Source: Eurosta solidaginis
Taxonomy: Eukaryota; Arthropoda; Insecta; Diptera; Tephritidae
Direction of reading: 5' to 3'
Assembly: GCF_040869045.1 (NCBI RefSeq)
Contig: NC_090319.1
Coordinates: forward strand, 279,469,693-279,533,692
DNA: 64,000 nt
The notes below the pieces were generated by a model. It was given only the letters and a program-made list of their open reading frames with translations, did not search any database and was not told the DNA's origin. Made by a program: the position numbers and the translations under genes. Of this stretch, positions 12,201 through 23,040 are shown piece by piece. Position 1 is the first letter of the stretch; each line of letters begins with the position of its first letter.

Positions 12201-14640
12201 AAGTAAACGTAACTATTTGATGAAACTTGATGAATTTTGAAGCTTCTATCCGTAAAAAAGGGCCAAAAATGACAGTTTGTACGAAGTATATAATATATAT
12301 ACCACCGATCTCTATGATTTTTTCAGACAACAATATATGCTATATACGTAAGCATTTGGTGAAATTTGAAGCTTCTAGCTGTTAAAACGGGGCAGAAATT
12401 GCGCAAAGTTTCTTATCTGAACAATCGGTTGTATGAGATATATACTATGTATACACCCGATCTCAATTATTTTTCCAGACATCAATATATGCTATACACG
12501 TAAGCATTTGGTGAAATTTGAAGCTTCTTGCTGTTAAAATGGGGCCGAAATCGCAAAAAAAAATATATATATACTATATATACCATCATATATGTATATA
12601 TTATATATATCACCGATCTCTATGATTTTTTGACACAACAATATATACTATATACGTAAGCAATCGGTGAAATTTGAAGCTTATAGCTGTTAAAATGGGG
12701 TAGAAATTGCGAAAAGTTTCTTATCTGAACAATCGGTTGTGGGGGATATACATATACTATATATACGACCGATCTCATCAATTTTTTCAGGCAACAATAT
12801 GTGCAATATACGAAAGTATATGGTGAAGTTTGAAGCTTCAATCTGTTAAATTGAGTGAGATATTACAAAAATCCTCTTTTTCTGAAAAATCGGTTGTATG
12901 GAGGATATATGCTATAGTGGTCCGATCCGGCCGGTTCCGACAAATGTCTAATCGGACACCCAAATACACCTGCTCACCAAATTTTATCAAGATATCTCAA
13001 AAATTGAGACTAGTTTGCATACAAACAGATGAGACGTACAGACGGACAGACAGACAGACGGACATGGCTAAATCAACTCAGCTCTTCATTCTGATTATTT
13101 CGGTATACTTAATGGTGGGTCTATCTATTTTCGTTTAAGGACTTACAATTTTGGGTTTCGTGACGAAATTAATATACCATTTCATTTTCATGAAAGGTAT
13201 AAAAATAGGTAGGTACTTTGTGTGAGGATGCAAAGCTTCACGTTTTTTGTGGTCTGCATGTAAAAACTACGACTACGAATCACGTATTTCAAAAATATAT
13301 GAAGTAAACGTAACTATTTGATGAAACTTGATGAATTTTGAAGCTTCGATCCGTAAAAAAGGGGCAAAAATGACAGTTTGTATGAAGTATATAATATATA
13401 TACCACCGATCCCTATGATTTTTTCAGACAACAATATATGCTATATACGTAAGCATTTGGTGAAATTTGAAGCTTCTAGCTGTTAAAACGGGGCAGAAAT
13501 TGCGCAAAGTTTCTTATCTGAACAATCGGTTGTATGAGATATATACTATGTATACACCCGATCTCAATGATTTTTTCAGACATCAATATATGCTATGCAC
13601 GTAAGCATTTGGTGAAATTTGAAGCTTCTAGCTGTTAAAATGGGGCCGAAATCGCAAAAAAAAAATATATGTATACCATCATATACTATATATTATATAT
13701 ATGTATCACCGATCTCTATGATTTTTTGACACAACAATATATACTATATACGTAAGCAATCGGTGAAATTTGAAGCTTATAGCTGTTAGAATGGGGTAGA
13801 AATTGCGAAAAGTTTCTTATCTGAACAATCGGTTGTATGAGATATATACTATATATACCACCGATCTGTATGATTTTTTCAGACAACAATATATGCTATA
13901 TACGTAAGCAATCGGTGAAATTTGAAGCTTATAGCTTGGAAAATGGGGTAGAAATTGCGAAGTTTCTTATCTGAACAATCGGTTGTATGAGATATATACT
14001 ATATATACAACCGATCTCTATGATTTTTTCAGACAACAATATATGCCATATACGTAAGCGTTCGGTGAAATTTGAAGCTTCTAGCTGTTAAAATGGGGCT
14101 AAAATTTGCGAAAATATATATATATATATACTATATATATATATACTATACATATATACTATATATATATACTATATATATATACTATATATACCACCAT
14201 ACATATACTATATATACCACCGATCTTTATGATTTTTTCAGACAACAATATATGCTATATACGTAAGCATTCGTTGAAATTTGAAGCCTCTAGCTCTTAA
14301 AATAGGGCAGTGATTACGAAAAGTTCCTTATCTGAATAATCGGTTGTGGGGGATATATACTATATATACGACCGATCTCATCAATTTTTCAGGCAACAAT
14401 ATGTGCAATATACGAAAGTATATGGTGAAGTTTGAAGCTTCAATCTGTTAAATTGGGTAAGATATTACAAAAATCCTTTTTCTGAAAAATCGGTTGTATG
14501 GAGGATATATGCTATAGTGGTCCGATCCGGTCGGTTCCGACAAATGTCTAATCGGACACCCAAATACACCCGCTCACCAAATTTTATCAAGATATCTCAA
14601 ACATTGAGGGACTAGTTTGCATACAGACAGACGGACAGGC
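6240..14640. repeat. Higher-order minisatellite core of HINE-1 (~148-bp monomers)
   Basis: The monomer runs roughly 'gattttttcagacaacaata', 'cgtaagcatttggtgaaatt', 'tgaagcttctagctgttaaa', 'gaacaatcggttgtatgaga'. Successive copies are about 143-152 bp apart, and about 45 copies were counted by eye. Subtypes alternate (aacggggcagaaattgcg versus aatggggaagaaattgca). The array is cut into six blocks by recurring element ends '..ggtataaaaataggtagg' at about 8120, 8720, 11407, 12100 and 13202. Each block ends, in plus orientation, with a (GACA/GACG)n microsatellite and 'acatggctaaatcaactcag'. Small open frames beginning KLQSVKLSKI or KLLAVKMGLK are by-products of the repeat. Confidence 0.85.
7472..7548. 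repeat. AT microsatellite (atatactat)n
   Basis: A run of 'atatatatactatatatata' units arises inside one HINE-1 monomer. Similar runs occur at about 10780-10845, 12560-12615, 13665-13705 and 14113-14215, always at the same monomer position. They look like repeated slippage at the 'gagatatatactatatatac' site. Confidence 0.8.
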
Positions 14641-15068
14641 GGACAGACGGACATGGCTAAATCAACTCAGCTCTTCATTCTGATTATTTCGGTATACTTA
14701 ATGGTGGGTCTATCTATTTTCCTTTAAGGACTTACAATTTTCGGTTTCGTGACGAAATTAATCTACCATTTCATTTTCATGAAAAGTATAAAAACTGCAA
14801 TAAACAATGCTTCGGAATTTCTTCTCCTCAGCAAAACCGCAAGTGAACTACGAATATTCTATAATTTGACCGTAAACACAATGAACCATGCATATTTTAT
14901 ACAATATTGTGACGAATATTAGCATCACTAAGCTGATACTAAGTAAATAAAGGCACAACAACAATAAAGCAAGCTGTCGCTCTTGTGTACATCAAATCAA
15001 TCATCATTTACACACATACAAACAAGGCAACGAAGAGATAACTCACACACATGTAGTCATCAGCAGAG

Positions 15069-17169
15069 GTAGTTACTAGAGGTTTACGCCGATCACTTTA
15101 TCGGCGGCGGCGGCGTGGACGGCGCGCCGACATACGGCGGTGTTCTTACTTTAAAAAGCTTGATTTTTCTATCTAAAAAAAAAATATTTGGGGAAGATTT
15201 TGTTTGTATTTAAGGAAATCAACGTGTTGGCCATTGCGGAAAGATTCGGGTGTTTTGCCTCAAGATCTCGCACACTATTCAATAATTTTCAGGAGTAGCT
15301 GCTTGCGAAGGGATTGTCTCTCATTCGCTTACTCCAGCGAGGCTTCGAACCTAACCCGGTCTTTGGAATTGGTACTGCTACGTCTGCTGAAAAGAAATAG
15401 AGATACATAAAATGGCCACACTTTGTCTTTATATCTCGTGCAAACCGTAGTTTCACCTAGAGTTAACTCCTAATAATCGTCGCGAACACAATTTCTTTAA
15501 ATCATTTGTGGCTCCTTCGCGGTCACGCACAAAGGCGACCTTCGGTTGCCATTAATGGTCTATTAACACTCATGACTCTCGTGGCACAGGGCGCCTCCAG
15601 TTTTTTCGGCCGTTTTTAAGAGCTACAATTCCCGATGTGCGAACAGTAGCAATCCCGACCACCAGTCGCTACCACGCCGCCTGACCCTCACACCATATGC
15701 CAGCATAGAAGCTACAGGACTGCGACTTCCAACCCATATCTTCGTCGACGTCACTTTCCTAGAAGCTCTAGGTGCAGCTCCGAAGATTTTCCAGCGGATG
15801 CTTTTGTCCCGCACTGATGCCGAGCTTCATCAGAGAAACACCTTGAAACGTTAGGGAGTGACTGTTCAGCCAAGGATGCCGCCCTCGAAATCATAAGCAG
15901 TCTAAGTGGATGTCATTGCGTAATGACGCATCTACATAATTATAATTTTACAAGGACCATGGATAAAATTTTTTAAATGTAGCCAAAGTTTGCAGACGTT
16001 TGTGTTCACAACATTGATTTTAATAGTCTTCGTAAAATCAAAACGATATTTTAGAATGAAAGTCGACCGATTCTAAGTTGAAAGATGTTAACTGCTGTTT
16101 TCCGGCCTGATGATATAAGAGCTCATTATGGATGACCGCGTAGCTTCAGTTTTCAGACTAGCTCGACTGTCCACTACGTTAGGGTAGTAGCACACACTGT
16201 CATTAGTTCGACTGTATTGGGAAAGCTTTTGCTTCGCCACTTTGATTGTACTTGCGAAGGACAAAGCCTCACCTGGTCAAAATATATGTCTACGTATTCA
16301 CATTTGTAAAAGGAGCCGTAACGTGTAGGTGATATTTAAACTTGGTTGATAGGCTATAATCAATGTGATTCACTCCAAGGGACTAGTTTTGGATAAGGCC
16401 GCCAACTTTAGGAAATGTCAAACCGGGATACTTGAGCGATAAAGATAAAGTGTGAAAATCAAAATTAAAATTTCAGACGCTATTTTCAAGTTTCGCAAAT
16501 AAACAACAGATGTTTGAATGTAAGCCCAGTGATTTTTCAAACCCTTCTCATACGTACATATATCCTCCACTTAAGTATGAGGTAAGAATCATTTCAAAGG
16601 AGTGTTTATGCCCCTAGAACCTTTTTCATCACAGATTTCGCTTATTCTTTCAGCCAGTCGCAATATAAAATTGTTTAGAAAATCGGCACCTTTTTTGTAT
16701 ATTTTACTTTTTTTAACAACTTGAGGACAATTTGAAAACATGTTCGCCGTGGGTCATTTTATTTGAATTCGTTGTTCATTTTTAATTTTTTGAAAAACAA
16801 AAATATGCAAAGTGAGCATAAAAGTTCATTATATAACTTTTCTTTTAGTGTTCTGTTTTAATAACTTGTTGAATTGGGTGATGCAAAGTCCGTGTTAAGC
16901 TGACATCGAAAACGCCTGTTTTTTTAAATAACTTTTGAACAGTTAGAACGAGTTAAATTTCGCAATTAGTTTCTTATAACTGACAGTGATGCGCATCCGT
17001 TGATACCACTTTCGACCATATCGGACCAATTTTTCGACATGAACAATAAATGGCCTAAACAGTCTTAAACGAGTAGAAAATTTCGTAAGGCGCCGGACGC
17101 CGCCGCCGCCGTGCCGATATTTTTGACATTCGGCGGCGTTTATCGGCGGCGTATATCTCTAGTAGTTAC
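15069..17169. mobile_element. hAT-2: 2.1 kb hAT element with 8-bp TSD
   Basis: The element is 15077-17161, between exact copies of gtagttac (15069-15076, 17162-17169). The ends are tagaggtttacgccg and, from the right, tagagatatacgccg, fitting YARNG. The next 60-70 bases on both sides are GC-rich inverted repeats (cggcggcggcg), striking in AT-rich DNA. The interior is AT-rich with only broken short frames. A minus-strand stretch at about 15400-15200 has open segments but no recognisable transposase domain. Non-autonomous or decayed. Confidence 0.85.
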
Positions 17170-17332
17170 TGAACCATACATACGCATACGACCTATAAGA
17201 GAAACATAAACCAAAAATAGGTGTATATAGCTAATAACCAAGCAAGGGATACAATTATTCTGGAATTCAGTTTCGCGAAATGACTAGACCTCAGGAGAAA
17301 TGGATGAACGAAAAACTGAGAGTATAAAAGCA

Positions 17333-17340
17333 GCGCAAGC
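17333..17340 (+). promoter_or_regulatory. TATA-box of the solo LTR
   Basis: tataaaag lies about 200 bp before the LTR end and upstream of a polyadenylation-type aataaa at 17425. The position fits an LTR core promoter. Whether it is still active cannot be seen. Confidence 0.5.
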
Positions 17341-17536
17341 AGAGGAATCAGTAATCAGTTTGATTTAAGCACGCTATTGGTTGTGAAGTATAAGTGTTAT
17401 TGTGAAGTATTCTCAAAGTAGTCTAATAAAGACCATTTTGCATTATTGAATATTGGAGTTATTTATTCAACAGTTTAGCGATTCGAACGTTAGCAGGTTT
17501 GGAATAAGCGGAATTTCGCAAAATTCGTTACAATAT

Positions 17537-18231
17537 TTATTACAATACATTATTTTTTGTTTCATTCAAACCGTTTATATTGTTTATATTAAAAAATAAT
17601 ATCTCATAACTACTATGAAAAAAAAATATATATTAATTGCAATAGTTTTTAGAAGTGATACGTAAACGTACATACGTTAATAAACCTAAACAAAAAAAAA
17701 GAAATTAAACAACTAAAACTTTTATAAAATAAACTAACTGTGTTTATTGCCGGTTCTATAATTGAGTAGTTAATCGGGCCACATTGGGGTATTTAGCGAA
17801 ATTTTTGTCAAACATCAAATAGTTTTTCAAGAAACAGGACTAGAGTACTTAAACTCTCCAACTCGAATTTGAAGTTAAGTGTATTTCGACACGATGCTCT
17901 CTTCCTTTTTCTTTTTACAGCTTTGTAATAAGTTCAAAAATGTACAGCGAAAGCTATTTGAAGAGAGCGAGCCATAATTAAAAAAACAGCTTTTCGAAGT
18001 TAGCCTCCTAAGCATAGGTGTGGACTGTCGAAGTTTGAAAGTAGGCTTCAAAACACAGGTATTGAGTTTCGAACTTTGAAATTGGACCCTTCATAATTTG
18101 TTTTTAATTTATTTCAAAACGCCCTATCTGAACTCAAATGCAATATATTTTGACATTAGCTGGAGTGATTATGGAATAGGAAGTTTTCGAAATAAATTCT
18201 GAAATAGGGCGTTATTCAACCGTTTTCTGAG
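17537..18231. other. AT-rich stretch, no gene seen
   Basis: No gene or element boundary recognised, except that repeat Z begins near 18110. Confidence 0.5.
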
Positions 18232-18674
18232 ATGAGACATTTTACCCCCCAGCGGGTTAGGGGGTCAGAAAATATCCGCGGTAGGTATGCCTGTCGTAAG
18301 AGGCGACTAAAATACCAGATTCAAGAGGCTGTGTAGCGCAACCCTTTCAGGTTGCCAGCGAAATATATAGCGAGGCTCTGGCGACCCCAAGCTACTCATG
18401 GAACTTGGGGGGTGGGAAAGGAGGGATGGCCTGAAGGTTTAATGTGGCTATATAAATCGTTCCCGAGATGGTCGGGCTAACACCTTAATAGTGCTGTGTT
18501 ACCGGAGCGTACCGGATCTGTATCCGGCAAAGGACCATCACATCGATAACACTCCCCAAAGCCTTCGGGGAGAAAACTAATGGCTACAAGAACAACAACA
18601 ACAACATGGGACATTTTAGGAACGGCAGCCAAGACAGGGTGACATTCCACTCAGCAGTCGATTTACTTTATTCT
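18110..18674 (+). repeat. Repeat Z, right copy, split by SINE-A
   Basis: It carries gccctatctgaactcaaat, gaaatagggcgtt, the SINE, then ggcagcc, gtgacattccactcagcag. Its end is the reverse complement of the 5405 copy. The nested SINE-A accounts for 18245-18605. Confidence 0.5.
18232..18618 (+). mobile_element. SINE-A copy with 13-bp TSD
   Basis: The element 18245-18605 is flanked by atgagacatttta and atgggacatttta (one mismatch). SINE-A landmarks in order are: agcgggttaggggat, taggtatgcctgtcgtaag, gactaaaataccagattcaa, gaggctctggcgacccc, gatggtcgggcta, accggagcgtaccggatctg, actccccaaagccttcgggg and a (CAA)n tail preceded by 'gctacaa'. This copy lacks an internal segment after 'gcgaaatatatagc' (the 'cccaattgtcaacctcacc' block). 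No ORF. The 13-bp TSD and (CAA)n tail indicate LINE-type target-primed insertion. Confidence 0.85.
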
Positions 18675-19553
18675 TTATTTATTTTCATTAATTTAAAATA
18701 AAAGATCAATGCAATGTAGAAACTATAAGTGTGCAAATTACAAAAACGGTCCGGAAATTTTCGAAAGTTTGAAGTTTAGAAAATGTTGAGTTTTTAACTT
18801 AGAATTTTTGAATTTTTTTTGTGTATGAAGTTCTGTAGCCCAAACAATTTTAGTCTAACAAAGCCCATGTTATAAATCTCCAAATTCGCTTAAATTTTTT
18901 AACAATTTTTCCCCGCAGACTTAAAATGCATAATTGTGTTTTTATATGGAAAAACCTGAAAAATCCGTCTTTCATCTTGAATTTTCGAATTTTTTCGAAA
19001 ATGTTTTTAAGATTGCTTCACTATTTTATGTTACAAAAGTCATTGACCTTTTTTCTAAAACTACCGAAAATAAATAAAAGAAAAATATTGTTTTTTTCTA
19101 ATTTGTCTTCAAGTTTAAAAAAATATATCACGGAAGGTGCATTTCGAACTTCGACAGCCGATGCGCCGGTTTCAAAGGCTAACTTTGGGAAATTGCGCTT
19201 TTTCCTGAAGGCATACTTGCAGAACGACGAGTTAACTGTTTAACCCAGAGCTAAGCTGACATTAGAACTTAAACTCACACATTTTTGATAAATTTTTGAA
19301 ATTAACTCTGAACTAAAAAAAAATTACTAGCCGTTCTGAAACTGCTTCTAAGACTCAATATTAAAAAACAATTAACAATTTTTGATTTGTTACTCTAATT
19401 CCATTTTAGCAGATTTGATATTTGATTAAACCTTTTCGTAAATACTCCACAGTGCGGCTTACATGATTGTAGAAAGAATGATATTTCATGAATGCGTATT
19501 TCGTGTTTAAGTATTTTGTGCGTGGGCGCCTTATGAATTTTTGTTTGGTGTAT
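18619..19553. other. AT-rich stretch, no gene seen
   Basis: The longest open frame (18926-19243) is Phe/Lys/Leu-rich and looks like chance coding of AT-rich DNA. Confidence 0.5.
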
Positions 19554-20163
19554 GCGTATTAGGGGTGGCCACAAGAAATCAATTTTAAAATATGCCAATA
19601 GATTAGAAAATTATACATACAAAGTTTCAGGCCAATCCGGTAATGTTAACACGTGCCTTATTGAGTTCAAAGTTAGGTAAAAAAGCAATTTTTCAGAAAA
19701 AAATTTTTGTGTTTCGTCAGTAAAAGTGAAACCATTTATGCCAGGAATTTGACTCGTACACCATTCGATAGGTAATTTTATTTGTATTGATTTTGATCTT
19801 AATATTTTTATAAAACGGTTATTTTTAGCAGTATTTAGCATTTACCAGATCAGGTCATAGTGGATATCACTAATTTTTAATTTCCATGCAAACTTCTATG
19901 GACATTACAATATTCAATGGTGTAGGAGTGAAGTTCCTGGCATAAATGGTTTCACTTTTACTGACGAAACACTAAAATTTTTTCTGAAAAATTGGTGTTT
20001 TTCCTAACTTTGACCTCAATGAGGCACCTTTTAACATTATCGGATTGGCCTGAAACTTTGCAATAATCATGTTCTGATCTATTAGCATATTTTAGGAGGG
20101 TGCCCAGAAAGATAGAACAAAAACTAAAATTCACCATATACCTTGTAACCACCCTAACGCGTA
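19554..20163. mobile_element. Palindromic MITE with long imperfect TIRs
   Basis: The element 19559-20158 starts ttaggggtgg and ends ccaccctaa. The arms are inverted copies over most of their length: 'aaagtttcaggccaatccg' near 19620 versus 'cggattggcctgaaactttg' near 20050, and 'ttactgacgaaacac' versus its complement. A 5-bp flank gcgta occurs at both sides (19554-19558, 20159-20163). The left arm has lost about 40 bp. No coding capacity and superfamily not assigned. Confidence 0.65.
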
Positions 20164-21675
20164 TGAATGAAATGAGAGTGAAATGATTTTATTATTATTT
20201 CGAAATCACGTTTACCATACCAGAAAGAATACACCAAAATAACACACTTCACTCAAAAAAGTCATACCAACTATTTTTCCTTGGCTTGCCTTATAAGATT
20301 TTATCTAAAATTGATAAAAGCCTCAAATAATATATTAATATTTTTTAGAAGGTAGTTGTTATATATATTTATTACAGAAAGAACGAAATCCATTAAAAAT
20401 TCATTCACCAACAAGAATATGTTTTCAAATTACTGGTAAATTAACAGCAATCAAGATCGCTTATCTCACACACATTTTTATTTTACTTAATCGCTCTAGT
20501 AAGCACACAATTATTACTATTGGTATTTTTATAGTAAATGTTTTTATGCAGAAAAAAAGATACAAATTATACCACGTTGTTTCGCTCTAAATATGTTTGT
20601 TTGTTCAACAGGCATAGAATTTTACACCAAAAATGACGCTATGCTTATTACATAGTTATACTTATTCATATGTATGTATGTATAATTTAGCCATTATAAG
20701 AGTGCGCCAAAGCACGTGAAGGAACGAATAAATCGTCCATCATCATTTACTAAAAATATTATCTCAAATTTTGTTTTTTGTGTGAATGTTCGGTGACAAA
20801 GAAGTCGCGTCAGTCAACGACATATTCTATTTTGAATATGATTTAATAAAATAAATTTGCAAATTTTCCATAAAAGACAAACATAGAGCGCTAACATACA
20901 TAACTATCGTACAATTACTAATTGGTCCCGTTTACTACGCCTTGTGTGCCCTAACTTTGAGAAAAACTGCATAGTGAAATATCTTTAGAGTATATTTGTT
21001 CAAATCATAAACATATCTCGGTAACAAATTGAGACAGAGCAGTAAATGAAAAAAACTGTTACTTTAAATATTTGTTTATGCGAGTAATAAAAAATTTAAT
21101 AAAATTGTCTTGGTCTAATTCAAATAGTCTTGCAGTTGTTTCAAAACAAGTTCTTCCCTGTGGAGAGGTGGAAACACTGCTCACTTTTGCAAAACTGTTT
21201 ATACCACGGCACACCAAGTTGTTAATACCTCAATAAGAATTAAGATATGGCGAAACATTGGTCTAAGTAAAATAGACTGCTGGTTATAGCGAATTATAAC
21301 AACTTATCCAGGGGGAGGGATAGGAGCATCCGCAATGCTTACTTCTCTAGAATTGCTTGCACCTCTATCTGTATGACCCATATACCAAATTTTATTGGTC
21401 TTTAGTGTCGAAGTTAATGACCCATATACCAAATTTTATTGGTCTATGTCAAAGTGTTGAAGTTAATGAGATTAAAAAAAACTGTTCCCAGGCAAGAGAA
21501 GCGTCTGCAATGCTCACTTTCCCAAAATAGCGTATGACTTCTAAGAGCTTGCTGAAATGCTAATGATCGCAGGGAGCGTGAAACCCTTTCCACTCTTATC
21601 AAAAAAGTATAGCCAATGGTTCATTATAGGCCGTTGTAAAGTGATTGAGTCACAAAAACAATTTAAAAGTAATTC
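20164..21675. other. AT-rich stretch with one short direct duplication
   Basis: No gene recognised. 'atgacccatataccaaatttt' is repeated about 43 bp apart near 21376 and 21418, a simple local duplication. Confidence 0.5.
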
Positions 21676-22599
21676 TTATGCCCCTATTACGGTTTACAAC
21701 TCAACTTAGTTGGTTTTGTAAAAATAACCCTGGGTGGGTCCAACACCTTTCTGCAATAACGTGTACAAAAAATTTGCCAAACCACAACAACCACATGAAA
21801 ATTTGGACCGAAATGATATGACAGAAATGAAATCGTTAATTTTTGCTTTCGAATTTTAAAAACGGAGGCCGAATCGTGTTTTTTTGAAACCAACTTTGAA
21901 AATTTTTGCTAAAAATTAGGTGGTGAACCGTCTTGTAAAACGTTACCTTTTTACAAACAACTGCAAAATTGTATGAGGCAACTGCTAGTATTCAGTAGTC
22001 AGATTTTTACCCCAGCGGGTTAATACCCACTGTAGGTATGCCTGTCGTAAGAGGCGACTAAAATACCAGATTCAAGGGGCTGTGTAGCGCAACCCTTCAG
22101 GTTGCCAGCGGAATATATAGCTTCTCCAAACCCAATTGTCAACCTCACCTATCCGCGGCGAATCCTGTTTTACTAACAGACGAGGCTCTGGCGACCCCAA
22201 GCTCCTCATGTAACTTGGGGAAGGGAGGGAGGGAATGGCCTGAAGGTTTGATGTGGCCACATAAATCGTTCCCGAGATGGTCGGGCTAGCACCTTAATGG
22301 TGCTCTGGTACCGGAGCGTACCGGATCTGTATCCGGCAAATGACCATCACATCGATAACACTCCCCAAAGCCTTGGGGGAGCAACCTTATCGCTACAACA
22401 ACAACAACAAGTTGTCAGATTTTGATGTCTTTGACAACTACACCAACACAAGGTTGTAAACGGTAATACCACAAAAAGTTGTTAGACCAGACAACTTCAA
22501 CCGACACTGTTTTTGACAAGTTGAGTTGTAATCTGTAATACCAAATTGCAAAATTTCAACTGAAACAGAGTTGAGTTGTAAACGGTAATAGGGGCATTA
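21676..22599. mobile_element. PIF/Harbinger-like MITE with TTA TSD, containing SINE-A
   Basis: The element 21679-22596 has ends tgcccctattacggtttac and, from the right, tgcccctattaccgtttac. They are followed by 'aactcaact' on both sides, giving an inverted repeat of about 28 bp. It is flanked by TTA (21676-21678, 22597-22599), the TWA duplication typical of PIF/Harbinger. Subterminal repeats of 'gttgtaaacggtaatacc' type recur at the right end. Without the nested SINE it is about 510 bp with no transposase. Confidence 0.65.
21998..22423 (+). mobile_element. SINE-A copy with 10-bp TSD, inside the MITE
   Basis: The duplication gtcagatttt occurs at 21998-22007 and 22414-22423. All SINE-A blocks are present from 'ccccagcgggtt' to 'cgctacaacaacaac'. 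Only the first 40 bases have diverged (taatacccactgtagg). It is a near full-length copy of about 400 bp. Confidence 0.85.
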
Positions 22600-22626
22600 T
22601 TGTTCGTGAAGCAATAATGAGACTTT

Positions 22627-22835
22627 TTGAAGGCTTTGGAGAATTTTGTCTATGTTGATGGTTCTTTGCCGGATATTGATGCGGCACGTTCCGGTGGAAC
22701 CTTCCGCTTGAGCTTGAGGTCGCCAAAGCCTCGCCTGCTAAATAAAGAGGACTCGCCGAGGGCGAGGCTGACAATAAGTTGGAGAAGCTTTAAATTGCGC
22801 CGGGAGTTCCTTGGAAAGGTTTCGCTACACAATGG
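22627..22835 (-). mobile_element. Old SINE-A fragment
   Basis: On the minus strand, diverged versions of the SINE-A blocks are visible: the 'gatggttctttgccggatat' complement, a 'ggtcgccaaagcctcgcctg' block and the 'tttcgctacacaa' complement. It is much more decayed than other copies. Confidence 0.55.
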
Positions 22836-23040
22836 CCAAACCTGTAGCCCATTACAAATTGTTAGCTTAATCGAAATAGATTTCGAGATTTCTATCACTT
22901 TTCAAAGTATATGCTTGTTTATCCATTATAAATATAAAATGGCCAAATCTGTAGCCCATTACAAATTGTTAGCTTAATCGAAACAGATTTCGAAACTTCT
23001 ATCACTTTTCGAAGTTTTTCAAAAACGTTTTCTAACGTTC
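22834..23040. repeat. 107-bp direct tandem duplication
   Basis: 'ggccaaacctgtagcccatt' at 22834 recurs at 22941 (ggccaaatctgtagcccatt), followed in both by 'acaaattgttagcttaatcg' and 'tctatcacttttc'. Two units. Confidence 0.75.

Larger units (their letters stand above)
5964..14794 (-). mobile_element. HINE-1: giant Helentron-like (DINE-type) non-autonomous element
   Basis: In the canonical direction (minus strand) it starts near 14794 with 'tttttatacttttcatgaa'. It has a subterminal inverted repeat: ttcatgaaaagtat at 14776-14789 pairs with atacctttcatgaa at 6007-6020, one mismatch. It finishes with a hairpin (ttcggctatgccgaa, 5986-6000) and the end '..ccttacttgtt' at about 5964. SubTIRs, a tandem-repeat core and a hairpin close to the 3' end are the described structure of Helentron-associated interspersed elements such as DINE-1. 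No Rep/helicase is encoded. The 8.8 kb length is far above the usual few hundred bases and results from core amplification. Confidence 0.7.
14904..17536 (+). mobile_element. Solo LTR (Gypsy-type) interrupted by hAT-2
   Basis: The LTR begins TGTGACGAAT (14908) and ends ATTCGTTACA (17532), a TG..CA terminus with a 10-bp imperfect inverted repeat. It is flanked by the 4-bp duplication atat (14904-14907 and 17533-17536), as expected for Gypsy-group integrases. Removing the nested hAT element and one 8-bp duplicate leaves about 532 bp, a normal LTR size. A TATA-like tataaaag (17333-17340) precedes aataaa (17425-17430), consistent with U3-R-U5 order on the plus strand. No gag, pol or env sequence is adjacent, so this is a recombined solo LTR. 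Confidence 0.8.

Noticed and set aside
6240..14440. Regularly spaced repeats that could suggest a CRISPR array
   Set aside because: The whole ~148-bp unit is repeated with no unique spacers, and the DNA is clearly eukaryotic. It is a minisatellite.
17333..17430. Possible host gene promoter with TATA and aataaa
   Set aside because: Both lie within the boundaries of a solo LTR with its own duplication, so they are better explained as LTR signals.
18926..19243. 105-codon plus-strand frame
   Set aside because: Phe/Lys/Leu-rich and AT-driven; no motif and no neighbouring element.
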